DNA of 64,000 nt from Bacillota bacterium. GTDB lineage: Bacteria > Bacillota > Clostridia > Christensenellales > Aristaeellaceae. The DNA is taken from NCBI GenBank assembly GCA_023416585.1, contig JAEZHM010000043.1, forward strand, positions 15,674 through 79,673, written 5' to 3'. Every line of letters begins with the position of its first letter. Position 1 is the first letter of the stretch. The position numbers and the translations under genes are program-made. Below the pieces are notes generated by a model. The model was not told the origin of the DNA and ran no database searches. It was given only the letters and a program-made list of their open reading frames with translations. This document shows positions 6,972-15,884 of this stretch, piece after piece.

Positions 6972-9071
6972 TCAGGCTTTTTTAAATGTCCTCCAGGCAC
7001 ATTCGGATGGACCCAGATCAAAATCGATACTGTCCTTTCCTTCCCATGGAGCGGCAAGATCGATATGGATTTTCGCAGGGCTGTTCATATAATTGACAGC
7101 CACCACAATGTAGGATTCCTCCGTCTCCAGCAGCCGGACTAAAGGCGCAAGGCAGGGCAAGCCTTCAGCAGCCTCTGTTGCTGTGATTTTTGCAAATTGG
7201 GGATATCCGTTTTTACGCATGAGGCCGGCAAAGAATGCTTCATTTAGTGAACACTGCGTCTTCGCATATTCAATGCCGGAAAAGGTGCCAAGCCATACCG
7301 CTTTCCCCTGCCCTATGCGGTATTCCGACATGGCGGGCGCGCCGTCCGGGAAGACTGCTATAACCTCAGTGCCCTCCATAGGGCGGACCACCTGGCGGTA
7401 TAGCGTTCCGCGGAATAGCTCGCCGCCATTTTTAAGCGCCACAGCAGATTCCTCCGGGCCAAGTCCCTGCACTTCCACATGGTACAGGCCAAACAATTGC
7501 ATCAGCGTATCGCTATTCTGATCCAGCAAGCCTGTTTCATCATACAAGCCGGGGAACGCTTCCGAAACCAGCGTGCCGCCTGATTGCACAAACTTCCTAA
7601 GCCCCTCCGTTTCCGCTTTGGAAAGTACCATGGGCACAGGCAAAAAAAGCGTGCGGATGCCGCTGTCAAAGATATCTTCCACATCATCCTGATGAACGAA
7701 CGTAATAGGGATGCAGTTACGGAAGGCAGCCTGATAAAATCCCTGGATTGCCTGGGCGTACAATTCCTCCCGCCGCTCGGCGCCGTAAAACCAGACTGAG
7801 GTGGTACGGGAAAGGTATATGGCATTCTCCGCGCTCACCCGCCGGGAACAGGCCAGCAAAGGATGGTTCAGTTCTTTGGCGCATTTCGCCGCCTCCAGCG
7901 AGCGCTCCGTGTTTTCGCCGCGGAACCCGGTAAGGCCAAAGCCGGGAGATTCCACGCCGGCGGGTTCCGGCGCGTACTGCCAGTAGGTAATGCCTTTCCC
8001 GCCCGAAGCCACGGTGCTGTAGTTCCAAAGCCTGATGTCCCGCGCTGTCGGCACTTCGCCGCCCAGCAGCCCTGCCTTGCCGCCACCGCCCTGCAGCTCC
8101 ACCTGGTAAAAAGGCTTATTGCCGGAAGCAGCCGCCACGATCTCATGATTCAGCATATGGTGAAAAAACGGATTCTCCCGCATCAGCCATTTGGGGAAGC
8201 AGGTCAGCCCGAAAACATCCACTTCCCGGCTTAAAAGGAACTCATCCCCCAGCTCGTTGGCCAGCCCGCCTGTCCCATGGGTGCCCACATAGCCGGAGTA
8301 GGCCACGTGAGACTGCACAATAAGATTCGGCGCGCCGCGCTTGGCCGCCGCCACCCGAAGCCGCATCCAGCGCCGCATATTGTCAAGCCAGAATATCCGC
8401 CAGTCCATCATATCCGTCCAGGTGCCTATGCGGGGCGGCGGATCGACTTGCTCCCAAGAAGTATAGGTGCGGAACCAGATCCGGTTAAGCTCTTGAAGAG
8501 TTTTATATTTCTCCTTAAGCCACAAACGGAACTGCTCCCTGGAATGTTCGCAATAGCACAGCATATCTTGCCTGTAATCAAACATGGGCTCCAGGTGGGG
8601 CTCATTCCATACGTCTATGGAAAACATGGCGGGATGGTCCTTCACATGGGCTGCCAGTGTTTCAATGAAGCGCTCCACCAAAGCGGCCGCTTCTTTTTTA
8701 TCCATGCAAAGCCCCGGCCACCCAGCGGTGGGCAGGTTGGCAGGCCCGCCATAGGTGACTTTTGCTCCGCTTGCCGTTTGGTAATAAGCATCCTCGTTCC
8801 CTTCCCTTGTCCAGTAGGGTGCTCCTTCCGGAATGGTGTTGATGACCACCTTCAAGCCAAATTCCTGTGCCAGGTCTAAAAGCTCATCCAGATCGCCAAA
8901 TGTAAAAGCACCGGGCTCCCGCTCGATCCAGTTCCAAACGGCCCACAGTTTCACCGTGTTGAAACCAAGGTCCCTCATATTTGCCATATCCCGCCGCCAG
9001 CACTCCCTGTACGGAAACGGCGGTCGGAAATACTGCGCGCCAAAGATCATGCCGATGTTCAGGTCGCTCAT
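6972..9071 (-). CDS. Beta-galactosidase, glycoside hydrolase family 42
   Basis: 699-residue cytoplasmic retaining glycosidase that releases galactose (some members arabinopyranose) from oligosaccharides. The TIM barrel starts with GAQYFRPPFPYRECWRRDM and KLWAVWNWIEREPG. The acid/base Glu157 lies in DVWNEPHLEP and the nucleophile Glu325 in FYQVELQGGG. The beta-galactosidase trimerisation region follows (about 390-610), then a small C-terminal beta domain. There is no signal peptide. An ATG 12 bases upstream (9083) is less likely, since GGAGGCAC precedes the ATG at 9071. It follows the permease at 9346-10176 on the same strand after a 274-base gap with a large inverted repeat, so it is probably the last gene of the glycyl radical enzyme operon or a separately promoted partner. 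Confidence 0.92.
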   Translation of the reverse strand: MSDLNIGMIFGAQYFRPPFPYRECWRRDMANMRDLGFNTVKLWAVWNWIEREPGAFTFGDLDELLDLAQEFGLKVVINTIPEGAPYWTREGNEDAYYQTASGAKVTYGGPANLPTAGWPGLCMDKKEAAALVERFIETLAAHVKDHPAMFSIDVWNEPHLEPMFDYRQDMLCYCEHSREQFRLWLKEKYKTLQELNRIWFRTYTSWEQVDPPPRIGTWTDMMDWRIFWLDNMRRWMRLRVAAAKRGAPNLIVQSHVAYSGYVGTHGTGGLANELGDEFLLSREVDVFGLTCFPKWLMRENPFFHHMLNHEIVAAASGNKPFYQVELQGGGGKAGLLGGEVPTARDIRLWNYSTVASGGKGITYWQYAPEPAGVESPGFGLTGFRGENTERSLEAAKCAKELNHPLLACSRRVSAENAIYLSRTTSVWFYGAERREELYAQAIQGFYQAAFRNCIPITFVHQDDVEDIFDSGIRTLFLPVPMVLSKAETEGLRKFVQSGGTLVSEAFPGLYDETGLLDQNSDTLMQLFGLYHVEVQGLGPEESAVALKNGGELFRGTLYRQVVRPMEGTEVIAVFPDGAPAMSEYRIGQGKAVWLGTFSGIEYAKTQCSLNEAFFAGLMRKNGYPQFAKITATEAAEGLPCLAPLVRLLETEESYIVVAVNYMNSPAKIHIDLAAPWEGKDSIDFDLGPSECAWRTFKKA

Positions 9072-9177
9072 TTGTGCCTCCAATATGCCATGTGCATTTT
9101 ATATACAGATTACGTTAGCCTTTCGTATCCTGGCGGGGGTATGACTGCTCGGTAAATACATTCAACTTTGCCTGAAA

Positions 9178-9261
9178 GCCGTAGGGCGGGGGCTTGCTCC
9201 CGCCGTCCGTAGCGGTATCTGACCTGGGAACGGCGGCGGGAGCAAGCCCCCGCCCTACGGC
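9178..9261. repeat. Long inverted repeat (28-base perfect arms), family D
   Basis: Arms 9178-9205 and 9234-9261 are perfect complements (GCCGTAGGGCGGGGGCTTGC and on), with a 28-base loop. The right arm and the 25 bases after it have a relative at 52806-52838 (about 29 of 33 positions equal). This looks like a dispersed palindromic element. It also forms a very stable RNA hairpin between the permease and GH42 genes. The rest of the 9072-9345 gap shows nothing. Confidence 0.8.
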
Positions 9262-9345
9262 ATCGGTTGTTTGTTGACTTCTCTGCCGGGGCTTGTGAAT
9301 TCCGTTTCTTTTGTAGTTGCCTGAATACTAGGCTGCTTTCTATAA

Positions 9346-10176
9346 TTACCCCTTAACAGCCCCTGCCGTCATGCCGGTGACCAGATACCTTTGCATAAAG
9401 AAGCCCAATATTACAATCGGCGTCAGCGTGATGGTGGCTGCGGCGGAGCATTTGCCCCAGTCCACCGACATGGCGCCGGTAAACCTGGCGACCGCCACCG
9501 TAAGGGGATAGGTTTTGATATTTGTCAGCGTCAGGGAAAACAGCAGCTCGTTCCAGGAGCTTTGCATGGAGAGGATCACCGCGGAAGCCACGGCCGGCGC
9601 CAGCATGGGCAGTATAATCAAAAAGAACGTCTTCATTCTGGAGCAGCCCAGCTCTGTGGCCGACTCGAACATTTCCGCGGGGATATCCTCAATGAATCCC
9701 CGCATAAGCCATGTCACAAAGGGTACCGAAATGGCCGAGTGGGCCAGAATGGGCGAAATGAAATGCCCTGTCCATTGTATTCGGTTGAGCATGATATACA
9801 AAGGGATCATAATGGTGATGGAAGGCACCAGCTTCCCCAGCATCATGATGTTGCTTAAGCGAATCCCGATCCTGCTTTTAAACAGGCGCAGACCATAGGC
9901 GGCCAGCGTGCCCATCATGATTACCAGGAACGTGGTGCAGCTCGCAATGATCAAAGAGTTCAAAAAATATTGAGCGAAATTGTCCACCGACAAAACGCGC
10001 TCAAAATGCGTCATAATAGGTGTAAAGATAATTTGGGGCGGCATGCGCTTAATGTCCAGCGTGCGGCGGAAGGCGTTGGACACAACGATGTATACCGGAA
10101 TAATCGCGATCATAAGGAAGATAAGCGCCAGCAGCCGCTGTAATATGCGGCCCCACCACTTTGTTTTCACATTCAT
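9346..10176 (-). CDS. Sugar ABC transporter permease, MalG type
   Basis: 276-residue membrane permease with six predicted helices. The cytoplasmic EAA loop, which docks the ATPase, reads EMFESATELGCSRMKTFFLIILPML at about 165-190. The C-terminus FMQRYLVTGMTAGAVKG is the family hallmark. AGGAGGTGACATGCA before the ATG supports the start. It follows the MalF-type gene by 14 bases. No ATPase is encoded nearby, as usual for these importers, which share a common MsmK-type ATPase encoded elsewhere. Confidence 0.92.
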   Translation of the reverse strand: MNVKTKWWGRILQRLLALIFLMIAIIPVYIVVSNAFRRTLDIKRMPPQIIFTPIMTHFERVLSVDNFAQYFLNSLIIASCTTFLVIMMGTLAAYGLRLFKSRIGIRLSNIMMLGKLVPSITIMIPLYIMLNRIQWTGHFISPILAHSAISVPFVTWLMRGFIEDIPAEMFESATELGCSRMKTFFLIILPMLAPAVASAVILSMQSSWNELLFSLTLTNIKTYPLTVAVARFTGAMSVDWGKCSAAATITLTPIVILGFFMQRYLVTGMTAGAVKG

Positions 10177-10190
10177 TGCATGTCACCTCC

Positions 10191-11105
10191 TCACCTTTCC
10201 GCCCGCTTGCTGCTGAAGGAACAAAAAGGCATCCCGAACATTATAAACGCCACCGCCATAGCCAGCAGCGACAGCGCCATGGCATACCCCATATCCACAT
10301 TGGAGAAAGCCTGATTGTAGGCGTAAATGCTGATGGAAATGCTGGAGTTGTTGGGCCCGCCGCCGGTGAGCCCGTAGATCAGGTCAAAGATCTTCACGGT
10401 ATCCACACCGCTAATAAATAAGACCACCATGTACACCTTTTTCAAAAGTGGAAAGGTAATCTCTTTGAACGCCCGTAATCCACCGGCGCCGTCCACATAC
10501 GCCGCCTCGTACAATTCCTGCGGGATGGAAACAAGGCCGGCCGTCAGCACGATAATGTAGAAGGGTACCACCTGCCACCAGTGGGCGATAATCACGGATA
10601 AAAGCGCCGTGCTTTCGCCGGTAACGCCTGGGAAGGCGGAAATCCCCAGGCCAAAGCGCTTCAGCACCCAGTACAAAATCCCCTGGGGATCATAAATGTA
10701 GCGCCACATCAGGCTGATGATGATAGGTGAAATCAGCAGCGGCATGGTCACAATGGGGCGCACGATGGCGGCTTCCCTCTTTGTAAGCTGGAAGATGATC
10801 ACCGCCGCCAGCGTACCAAAGACCATGTCCCCCGCAATGGCGCCGATGGAAAACCTGACAGTGTTCCACACGCTTTTGAATGCCACGGTATCGGAGAACA
10901 ATCTTTTGAAGTTCGCAAAGCCTACAAAGTCATTGCAAAAATCAATTGCTCCCATGTTGTAATGAAAGAAGCTGATAAACAGGCCGTAGATAAGCGGTAT
11001 GACCATCACGAACACCACCAGCATGAGCGCGGGCAAAAGCAAAAGCAGGGGCAGAAGATCGCCCCGCTCCAGCGACCAATAGAAAATTTTTGGCTTTTTC
11101 CGCAT
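10191..11105 (-). CDS. Sugar ABC transporter permease, MalF type
   Basis: 304-residue membrane permease that pairs with the MalG-type protein downstream. Basic N-terminal tail, first helix at about 15-40 (LPLLLLLPALMLVVFVMVIP), then FISFFHYNMG typical of the family. The EAA loop is LYEAAYVDGAGGLRAFKEI at about 195-215. GGAGGATCTGAT precedes the ATG. It lies between the binding protein and the second permease in one transcription unit. Confidence 0.92.
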   Translation of the reverse strand: MRKKPKIFYWSLERGDLLPLLLLLPALMLVVFVMVIPLIYGLFISFFHYNMGAIDFCNDFVGFANFKRLFSDTVAFKSVWNTVRFSIGAIAGDMVFGTLAAVIIFQLTKREAAIVRPIVTMPLLISPIIISLMWRYIYDPQGILYWVLKRFGLGISAFPGVTGESTALLSVIIAHWWQVVPFYIIVLTAGLVSIPQELYEAAYVDGAGGLRAFKEITFPLLKKVYMVVLFISGVDTVKIFDLIYGLTGGGPNNSSISISIYAYNQAFSNVDMGYAMALSLLAMAVAFIMFGMPFCSFSSKRAER

Positions 11106-11127
11106 ATCAGATCCTCCATTAACATAT

Positions 11128-11161
11128 GCCGCCGGGCAGGCCGCGAGGCCTATCCGGCGGC
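11128..11161 (-). promoter_or_regulatory. Intercistronic hairpin after binding-protein gene
   Basis: GCCGCCGG and CCGGCGGC (11128-11135, 11154-11161) enclose a second GGCC/GGCC stem; no U-run follows. This is the typical position of a hairpin that protects the binding-protein mRNA and lowers permease expression. Confidence 0.6.
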
Positions 11162-11176
11162 AACATTTAATAAACG

Positions 11177-12424
11177 CTATTTTTTCATGCCGAAGTCTAC
11201 ATCTTTCATGTCATTTACGATGCGGTTCATGACTTCGGCAGGGTCCGCGTCGGTAGATGCGATCTCGGAAAGGCCCAGGATCAGCGCGTCCGACATGGTC
11301 TGGATATTTTCGGTCACGGGGTACATTTTGCCGTTGGCCAGCACATCCATCACCACGGGCAGGAAGGGCGTCTTCGCCAGCACTTCGGGATCGCTGGACA
11401 GGGAGGTGATGGCGCTGATCTGCTGGTTCTCCATGGTCTGCTTCTTTTCAGTTTCCGGGCTGGTCAGCCAGGAGATGAAGTTGAAGGCTTCCTTGGGATC
11501 CGGGCTGTTCTTGGCCACGCCCCATACCCAGAAGGCATTGTTGCCGGAAGCGCCCTTGCTGCCGGACAGCGGAGCGTACTTCACCGTATCCACAATGGTG
11601 GAAAGTTCGGGATTGGCGTTTTGGTTTAAGAGGCCGCTGATGGTGATGCCAATGGGGGCCACGCCAGTGCGGACAGCTTCGCAGGTTTCGTCGTGATGCC
11701 AGGCCAGAACGCCGTCTACGCCATACTTGCACAGCTCGTCGTACATTTTGGCGGCATAGATGCCGGCCTCGCTGTTTATGTTAAGGTTGCCGTTCGCATC
11801 GAAGAAATTCCCGCCGGAGGAGAACAGAAGCTGCGCGAACACCTGGGTGGAAGCGGTGCCCTGCTTGGCGGGAAGCGCAATGCCGGTGCCTTCGTTTTCC
11901 TTGAACCATTTGGCCACGGCTACCAGCTCTTCAGCAGTGGTGGGAACGGCAAGACCCGCGCGCTCCAAAGCGGCGCTGTCATAAGTGAGGATCAACGTCT
12001 GCGCATAGGTGGGCAGGCCGTACAGCTTGCCGTCCGGGCCATAGCAGCCGTCCAGCATGCCCTGGGCATAAATATTAAGGTCCAGGCCGGATTCCTTTAC
12101 GAAATCGTCAATGGGCTGCAGGTATCCGTTTGAAATGTACTCGTTCATCCACTTGCAGTCTACCCATACCGCGTCATAGGTGCTGTCGCCCTGGGCGGAC
12201 TGGAAGGACAGGATTTGCTTTTGCTTCATGTTGCCGTAGTCCACATCGTCAATGGTTACCTGATCTGCGGTGTAGTCTTTCACCAGCTGTTTCTGGAAAT
12301 CGGCGTGGGGGCCTGCCCAGCGGGAAACAAGAATGTTCTTCCCTTCCGCCAGGGCCGCTGTGCCAAGAGCCAGCACAAGCACCAAAGCCAGAAGCACTGC
12401 CAGAGCCTTTTTAGTAGACTTCAT
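11177..12424 (-). CDS. Sugar ABC transporter solute-binding protein (family 1)
   Basis: 415 residues. The signal peptide, about 1-26, ends ALGTAALAEG without a lipobox Cys, suggesting signal peptidase I cleavage. The mature domain begins KNILVSRWAGPHADFQKQ and has the paired-lobe layout of extracellular solute-binding proteins, with DAVWVDCKWMNEYISNGYL and SGNNAFWVWGVAKNSPDP regions. AAAGGAGGATTCCAAT precedes the ATG at 12424; an in-frame start 27 bases upstream has no ribosome site. It follows the activase by 51 bases and precedes two permeases, so it is the receptor for the glycyl radical enzyme operon. Its ligand should be the substrate source of that pathway. Confidence 0.92.
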   Translation of the reverse strand: MKSTKKALAVLLALVLVLALGTAALAEGKNILVSRWAGPHADFQKQLVKDYTADQVTIDDVDYGNMKQKQILSFQSAQGDSTYDAVWVDCKWMNEYISNGYLQPIDDFVKESGLDLNIYAQGMLDGCYGPDGKLYGLPTYAQTLILTYDSAALERAGLAVPTTAEELVAVAKWFKENEGTGIALPAKQGTASTQVFAQLLFSSGGNFFDANGNLNINSEAGIYAAKMYDELCKYGVDGVLAWHHDETCEAVRTGVAPIGITISGLLNQNANPELSTIVDTVKYAPLSGSKGASGNNAFWVWGVAKNSPDPKEAFNFISWLTSPETEKKQTMENQQISAITSLSSDPEVLAKTPFLPVVMDVLANGKMYPVTENIQTMSDALILGLSEIASTDADPAEVMNRIVNDMKDVDFGMKK

Positions 12425-12475
12425 ATTGGAATCCTCCTTTATTATTTTCATGCGCTCCGCGCATAAAATGTAAGT

Positions 12476-13420
12476 TTATCCGAGGATCACGTTATTCGCG
12501 CCCAATTCCCTGAACTTAAGCATCCAGCCTTCCTTCTGCTGCTGTGTGGCATTGGGAAGGTCCACCTTCATGCCCTGCATGCCAAACATCTCCGTTTTGC
12601 CAACACCCAGCCGATGGTAGGCCATGATCTCCCCGTGGTCGATGTTGGGGTGCGTTTTTATAAGCCCCGCTGCCGCTTTTAAGTGATCTTCATCATCATT
12701 GACACCGGGGATCAACGGCAGCCTCAGGATGATCTTCGCCCCATGTTCATAGAGAAACTCCAGATTTTGAAGAATGAGAGAGTTATCCTGCCCGCAAAGC
12801 TCCCTGTGGAGAGCGGGATCGGATACCTTGTAATCAAACAGGAACAGGTCCACAAGCGGAAGGATCTCGCCATAATGCTCTGTGGGGGCATGGCCGCATG
12901 TCTCCATGCAAACGTGCAGACCGCCCTTTTCCTGAAGGAATGCCTTTACAAAGGGAAACTGCAGCATGGGTTCCCCGCCGGTCAACGTGATACCGCCCAT
13001 GTGATTCAGCGCGTCCGGCCGGTTGAAATAAGGCCTGTCACCTTCGATAAGCTTTAACAGCTCCTCTACGGTATAGCGTGTGCCCAGCAGCTTTAACGCG
13101 TCATAGCAGCAAACCTTCATGCATTCGCCGCAGCCGTTGCATAATTCATGGTCCACGCGGTGTACAAGCGCGCCGTCTTTTTCATGAAATTTATGCACAC
13201 CCTGTTTGCATACTGCCGCGCACGCCATACAGCCAACGCACAGCCTTTCGCTGTACTGAAGCTGAACGCCCATCGCATACGACTCCGGGTTGTGGCACCA
13301 TGCGCAGCGGAGCGGGCAGCCTTTGAAGAACAGGCTTGTGCGTATCCCCGGCCCATCCTGCAAACTGAGGCGCTGGATGTCGAACAGAACTCCTTTTAGC
13401 TCAGTACGTGGCGCGGTCAT
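12476..13420 (-). CDS. Glycyl radical enzyme activating protein (radical SAM)
   Basis: 314-residue activase that uses SAM and a [4Fe-4S] cluster to place the glycyl radical on the enzyme encoded upstream. The radical SAM motif C35-x3-C39-x2-C42 lies in FFKGCPLRCAWC. A ferredoxin-like insert has two further Cys clusters (C61/64/67/71 and C94/97/100/104), as in activases of dehydratase-type and decarboxylase-type glycyl radical enzymes rather than PflA. GGITLTGGEPMLQ is the SAM-binding GGE motif. An ATG 18 bases upstream is possible, but CAGGAATT favours 13420. It overlaps the enzyme gene by 20 bases, implying coupled synthesis. Confidence 0.95.
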   Translation of the reverse strand: MTAPRTELKGVLFDIQRLSLQDGPGIRTSLFFKGCPLRCAWCHNPESYAMGVQLQYSERLCVGCMACAAVCKQGVHKFHEKDGALVHRVDHELCNGCGECMKVCCYDALKLLGTRYTVEELLKLIEGDRPYFNRPDALNHMGGITLTGGEPMLQFPFVKAFLQEKGGLHVCMETCGHAPTEHYGEILPLVDLFLFDYKVSDPALHRELCGQDNSLILQNLEFLYEHGAKIILRLPLIPGVNDDEDHLKAAAGLIKTHPNIDHGEIMAYHRLGVGKTEMFGMQGMKVDLPNATQQQKEGWMLKFRELGANNVILG

Positions 13421-15662
13421 ACAATTCCTGCTGCACATCTTTTTCCAGCGTTACAAACCTGGCGCTGAACCCGCCCACACGCACGATCAGGTCCTGATAC
13501 TCCTCCGGGCGTTCCATGGCGCCTTTGAGATCTTCCTTCCCCACTACCGTGATCATGGCCTGGGCGCCGCCGCGCTCAAAGTAACCATCCAGCACACCCC
13601 ATACCTTTTCCCTTGCCGATTCAACGGTCTCGCGGCTGAAGCGCACGTTTTGCACCATGCCGGCATGGTTGTCATGCCTGAGTTTCGACAGGGAATTGAG
13701 CATGGAGGTGACGCCGTTTTTATCCGTTCCGCTGGAAGGATTATTGGCATTGGCCATGGGCGTGCCGGACTTGCGCCCATCGGGGGTTGCGCCCACCCAG
13801 CGGCCGCAGGTGGTGTTCTGCTGGTTATTGATGGTCACGCCCAGGTAACTGTCCAGCCCCACCTTATCCGCTTGGGCGATGATGGTTTCATGCAGGAAAT
13901 CGAAAAATTCCACCGTAATGTTGTCCACATAATCATCGTCGTTGCCATACTTGGGCACATCCATCATCATGCGCCGGTTAAGTTCGTGGCCCACAAAGTT
14001 GTCTTCCAGGGCTTCCATCATCTGTGATGCGGTGAGCTTCTTCTCATCATACACCAGCTTTTTGATAGAGGCCAGGCTATTGGCCGCGTTGATGCCGCCG
14101 TAAATCTCCAGCGTTCCGCCAAGATAGGCGCATCCGCCCGCGAAGATGGGCTTGCCCTTTTCCAGGCATCCGTCGTAAAGCATTGTACACATCATAAACG
14201 GATGGATTTTGCCAGTGATTTCATACTCGTACTTTTCAAATTTTGCCTGAGCGTTGATATAGTAAGCCAGCGATTCCTTATAGACGTCATAGAATTCCTC
14301 AAAAGTTGCGCATTCCGTGATGGGCTTGTTTTTCGGGGCCTTCTGCCACTGCATCATGGGATCGAACCCGCCATGCATGGTGGTTTCCAAAATCTTAAGC
14401 ACATTCAATGATCCGCTGGGCGTGCCAAAGCTGTAATGGTCCAATTCGATCTCACCGCAGCCAAGGGGCACATACCGCTCCGCCAGTTCCCGGCTGACTT
14501 TAAAAGCCTTTTGCACGCCGGGCACAAGCACGTCGTCGTTGTACATGAGCGGGAAGGAGCGGCCTTCCTCCAATTCCCGCTTGGCGGCGTCCATCACCGC
14601 CTTTGGCGTTTCTTTGTTAAAGCGTAGGGTGAACTGGGGCAGCACTTCTTTGAATACCCGGGAAGCCTCAATGGCCAGCAGGCAGAAGCGGTCGGCGTTT
14701 TTCACGTTGCGCCGCCCATACCCGCCGACGATGACGCGCCCGTCCATTTCACAGTCCAGGCTGTCGATCAGGCGGTAGAAGCTGACCAGCAGGTCCAGTG
14801 CCTCCTCCTCCGTAATCACACCGGCATCGATATCCTTTACATACAGGTCGCCCATATAGATGTCCATGCGGCCAAACTCCAGCTGCGGCACCATCATGCC
14901 GTACAGCCAAGCCAATTGAAGCCCCTCGATGAAGCTTTGAGGTTCATGATCTGCAATGTTTTCAAGCGCCGCGGCCAGCCGTTCCATTTGAACTTTCCGC
15001 TTGGGGCTGTTTGCGCTCTCAGCCAGCGCTTTTGCCTGGGGTACATACCAAAGGCACATTTCACGAAGCACGTTGAGCGCGCCCAGCATGCATTCAAACA
15101 AAACCACGTCGCCGCCCGTTTGCAAGGCTTGGTCGCGGCAACCGGCAATCTCCCGCGTAAGGCCCGGGATGCCCAGCTTTAACAGCTTGTCAAAATCGGG
15201 ATACGACCCGGCCATGCGGTAAATGGGCGATACGGGCAGGGGCAGAAACTTCCAGTGGTCGCTGAAAACCGCCTGCTTGATATCGGCCGGTGTAAAGCGG
15301 GCCACCACCGCCGTGGTATTGCGGGCTTTCCAGTAGGTTAAAAGGTCATGCACATCTTCCCTGTATTTGGCGTTACCCAAGGACCGTTCCAGTACGTTCA
15401 CCATGGCGTTCTCATCCATATAAAAACCGAAGCCGCCGGTCTGCTGCTGGATGCCCAAGCCCACAAGACCCATTTGAATGCGGCCGGCCAAAAGATCTGT
15501 ATCCTCAATGGCATGCATTACGCCCGGATATTGCGCTTTGATACACGCAAGCTCAATCTGCGCCGGATGCGAATAGCGTTTCACCGCGTCGCGGTATACC
15601 TTTGTGAAATTGATTTCCAACGCCAAATCGCTTCTGGGATGGGCTACCTTAAAGTTGTTCAT
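13401..15662 (-). CDS. Glycyl radical enzyme, uncharacterised PFL-like/dehydratase-like subgroup
   Basis: 753-residue oxygen-sensitive radical enzyme. The glycyl radical loop near the C-terminus is RVGGFSARF, with radical Gly731. The thiyl radical site is VPLGCGEIELD: Cys402 and Glu404 keep the C-x-E pattern of dehydratase-type enzymes, but the middle residue is Gly, where characterised diol, choline, hydroxyproline and arylacetate enzymes normally have Val. It lacks the Cys-Cys pair of pyruvate formate-lyase. An in-frame start 75 bases upstream is rejected because GGAGGGTCAAAT precedes the ATG at 15662. First gene of a leftward unit with its activase, a sugar importer and GH42, opposite an AraC regulator. 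The substrate is unknown; a sugar-derived polyol or sugar acid would fit the context. No microcompartment shell genes are present. Confidence 0.9.
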   Translation of the reverse strand: MNNFKVAHPRSDLALEINFTKVYRDAVKRYSHPAQIELACIKAQYPGVMHAIEDTDLLAGRIQMGLVGLGIQQQTGGFGFYMDENAMVNVLERSLGNAKYREDVHDLLTYWKARNTTAVVARFTPADIKQAVFSDHWKFLPLPVSPIYRMAGSYPDFDKLLKLGIPGLTREIAGCRDQALQTGGDVVLFECMLGALNVLREMCLWYVPQAKALAESANSPKRKVQMERLAAALENIADHEPQSFIEGLQLAWLYGMMVPQLEFGRMDIYMGDLYVKDIDAGVITEEEALDLLVSFYRLIDSLDCEMDGRVIVGGYGRRNVKNADRFCLLAIEASRVFKEVLPQFTLRFNKETPKAVMDAAKRELEEGRSFPLMYNDDVLVPGVQKAFKVSRELAERYVPLGCGEIELDHYSFGTPSGSLNVLKILETTMHGGFDPMMQWQKAPKNKPITECATFEEFYDVYKESLAYYINAQAKFEKYEYEITGKIHPFMMCTMLYDGCLEKGKPIFAGGCAYLGGTLEIYGGINAANSLASIKKLVYDEKKLTASQMMEALEDNFVGHELNRRMMMDVPKYGNDDDYVDNITVEFFDFLHETIIAQADKVGLDSYLGVTINNQQNTTCGRWVGATPDGRKSGTPMANANNPSSGTDKNGVTSMLNSLSKLRHDNHAGMVQNVRFSRETVESAREKVWGVLDGYFERGGAQAMITVVGKEDLKGAMERPEEYQDLIVRVGGFSARFVTLEKDVQQELYDRATY

Positions 15663-15831
15663 ATTTGACCCTCCGCGTTCTTGTAAATCCGCTTTCAAAA
15701 TTTCAAGCAAGAAAAATACACCGGCATTGCCTTGCAATTTGCGCTAAAAACTACAATTTCTCTCGGCATATTCTGGTGCATGTATGTTTCTTGATTCGTA
15801 TGATATCATTTTGTCAAAGCCGTTTCTTGTC

Positions 15832-15860
15832 TTGCAATGATTCTTTTTTTGTTATATATT
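15832..15860 (+). promoter_or_regulatory. Promoter of the AraC-family gene
   Basis: TTGCAA (15832-15837), 17-base spacer, TATATT (15855-15860), followed by AAAGGGTGA and the GTG start. I could not find an equally good leftward promoter for the glycyl radical enzyme, consistent with need for an activator. ATGATATCAT (15800-15809) is a perfect palindrome between the two genes. Confidence 0.7.
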
Positions 15861-15884
15861 GATCTTATGAAAGGGTGAAAAGAT

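Noticed and set aside
13401..15662. Pyruvate formate-lyase or BMC-linked diol dehydratase
   Set aside because: There is no Cys-Cys pair, so not PFL. No microcompartment shell, aldehyde dehydrogenase or reactivase gene lies nearby, so a standard diol-dehydratase locus is not supported.
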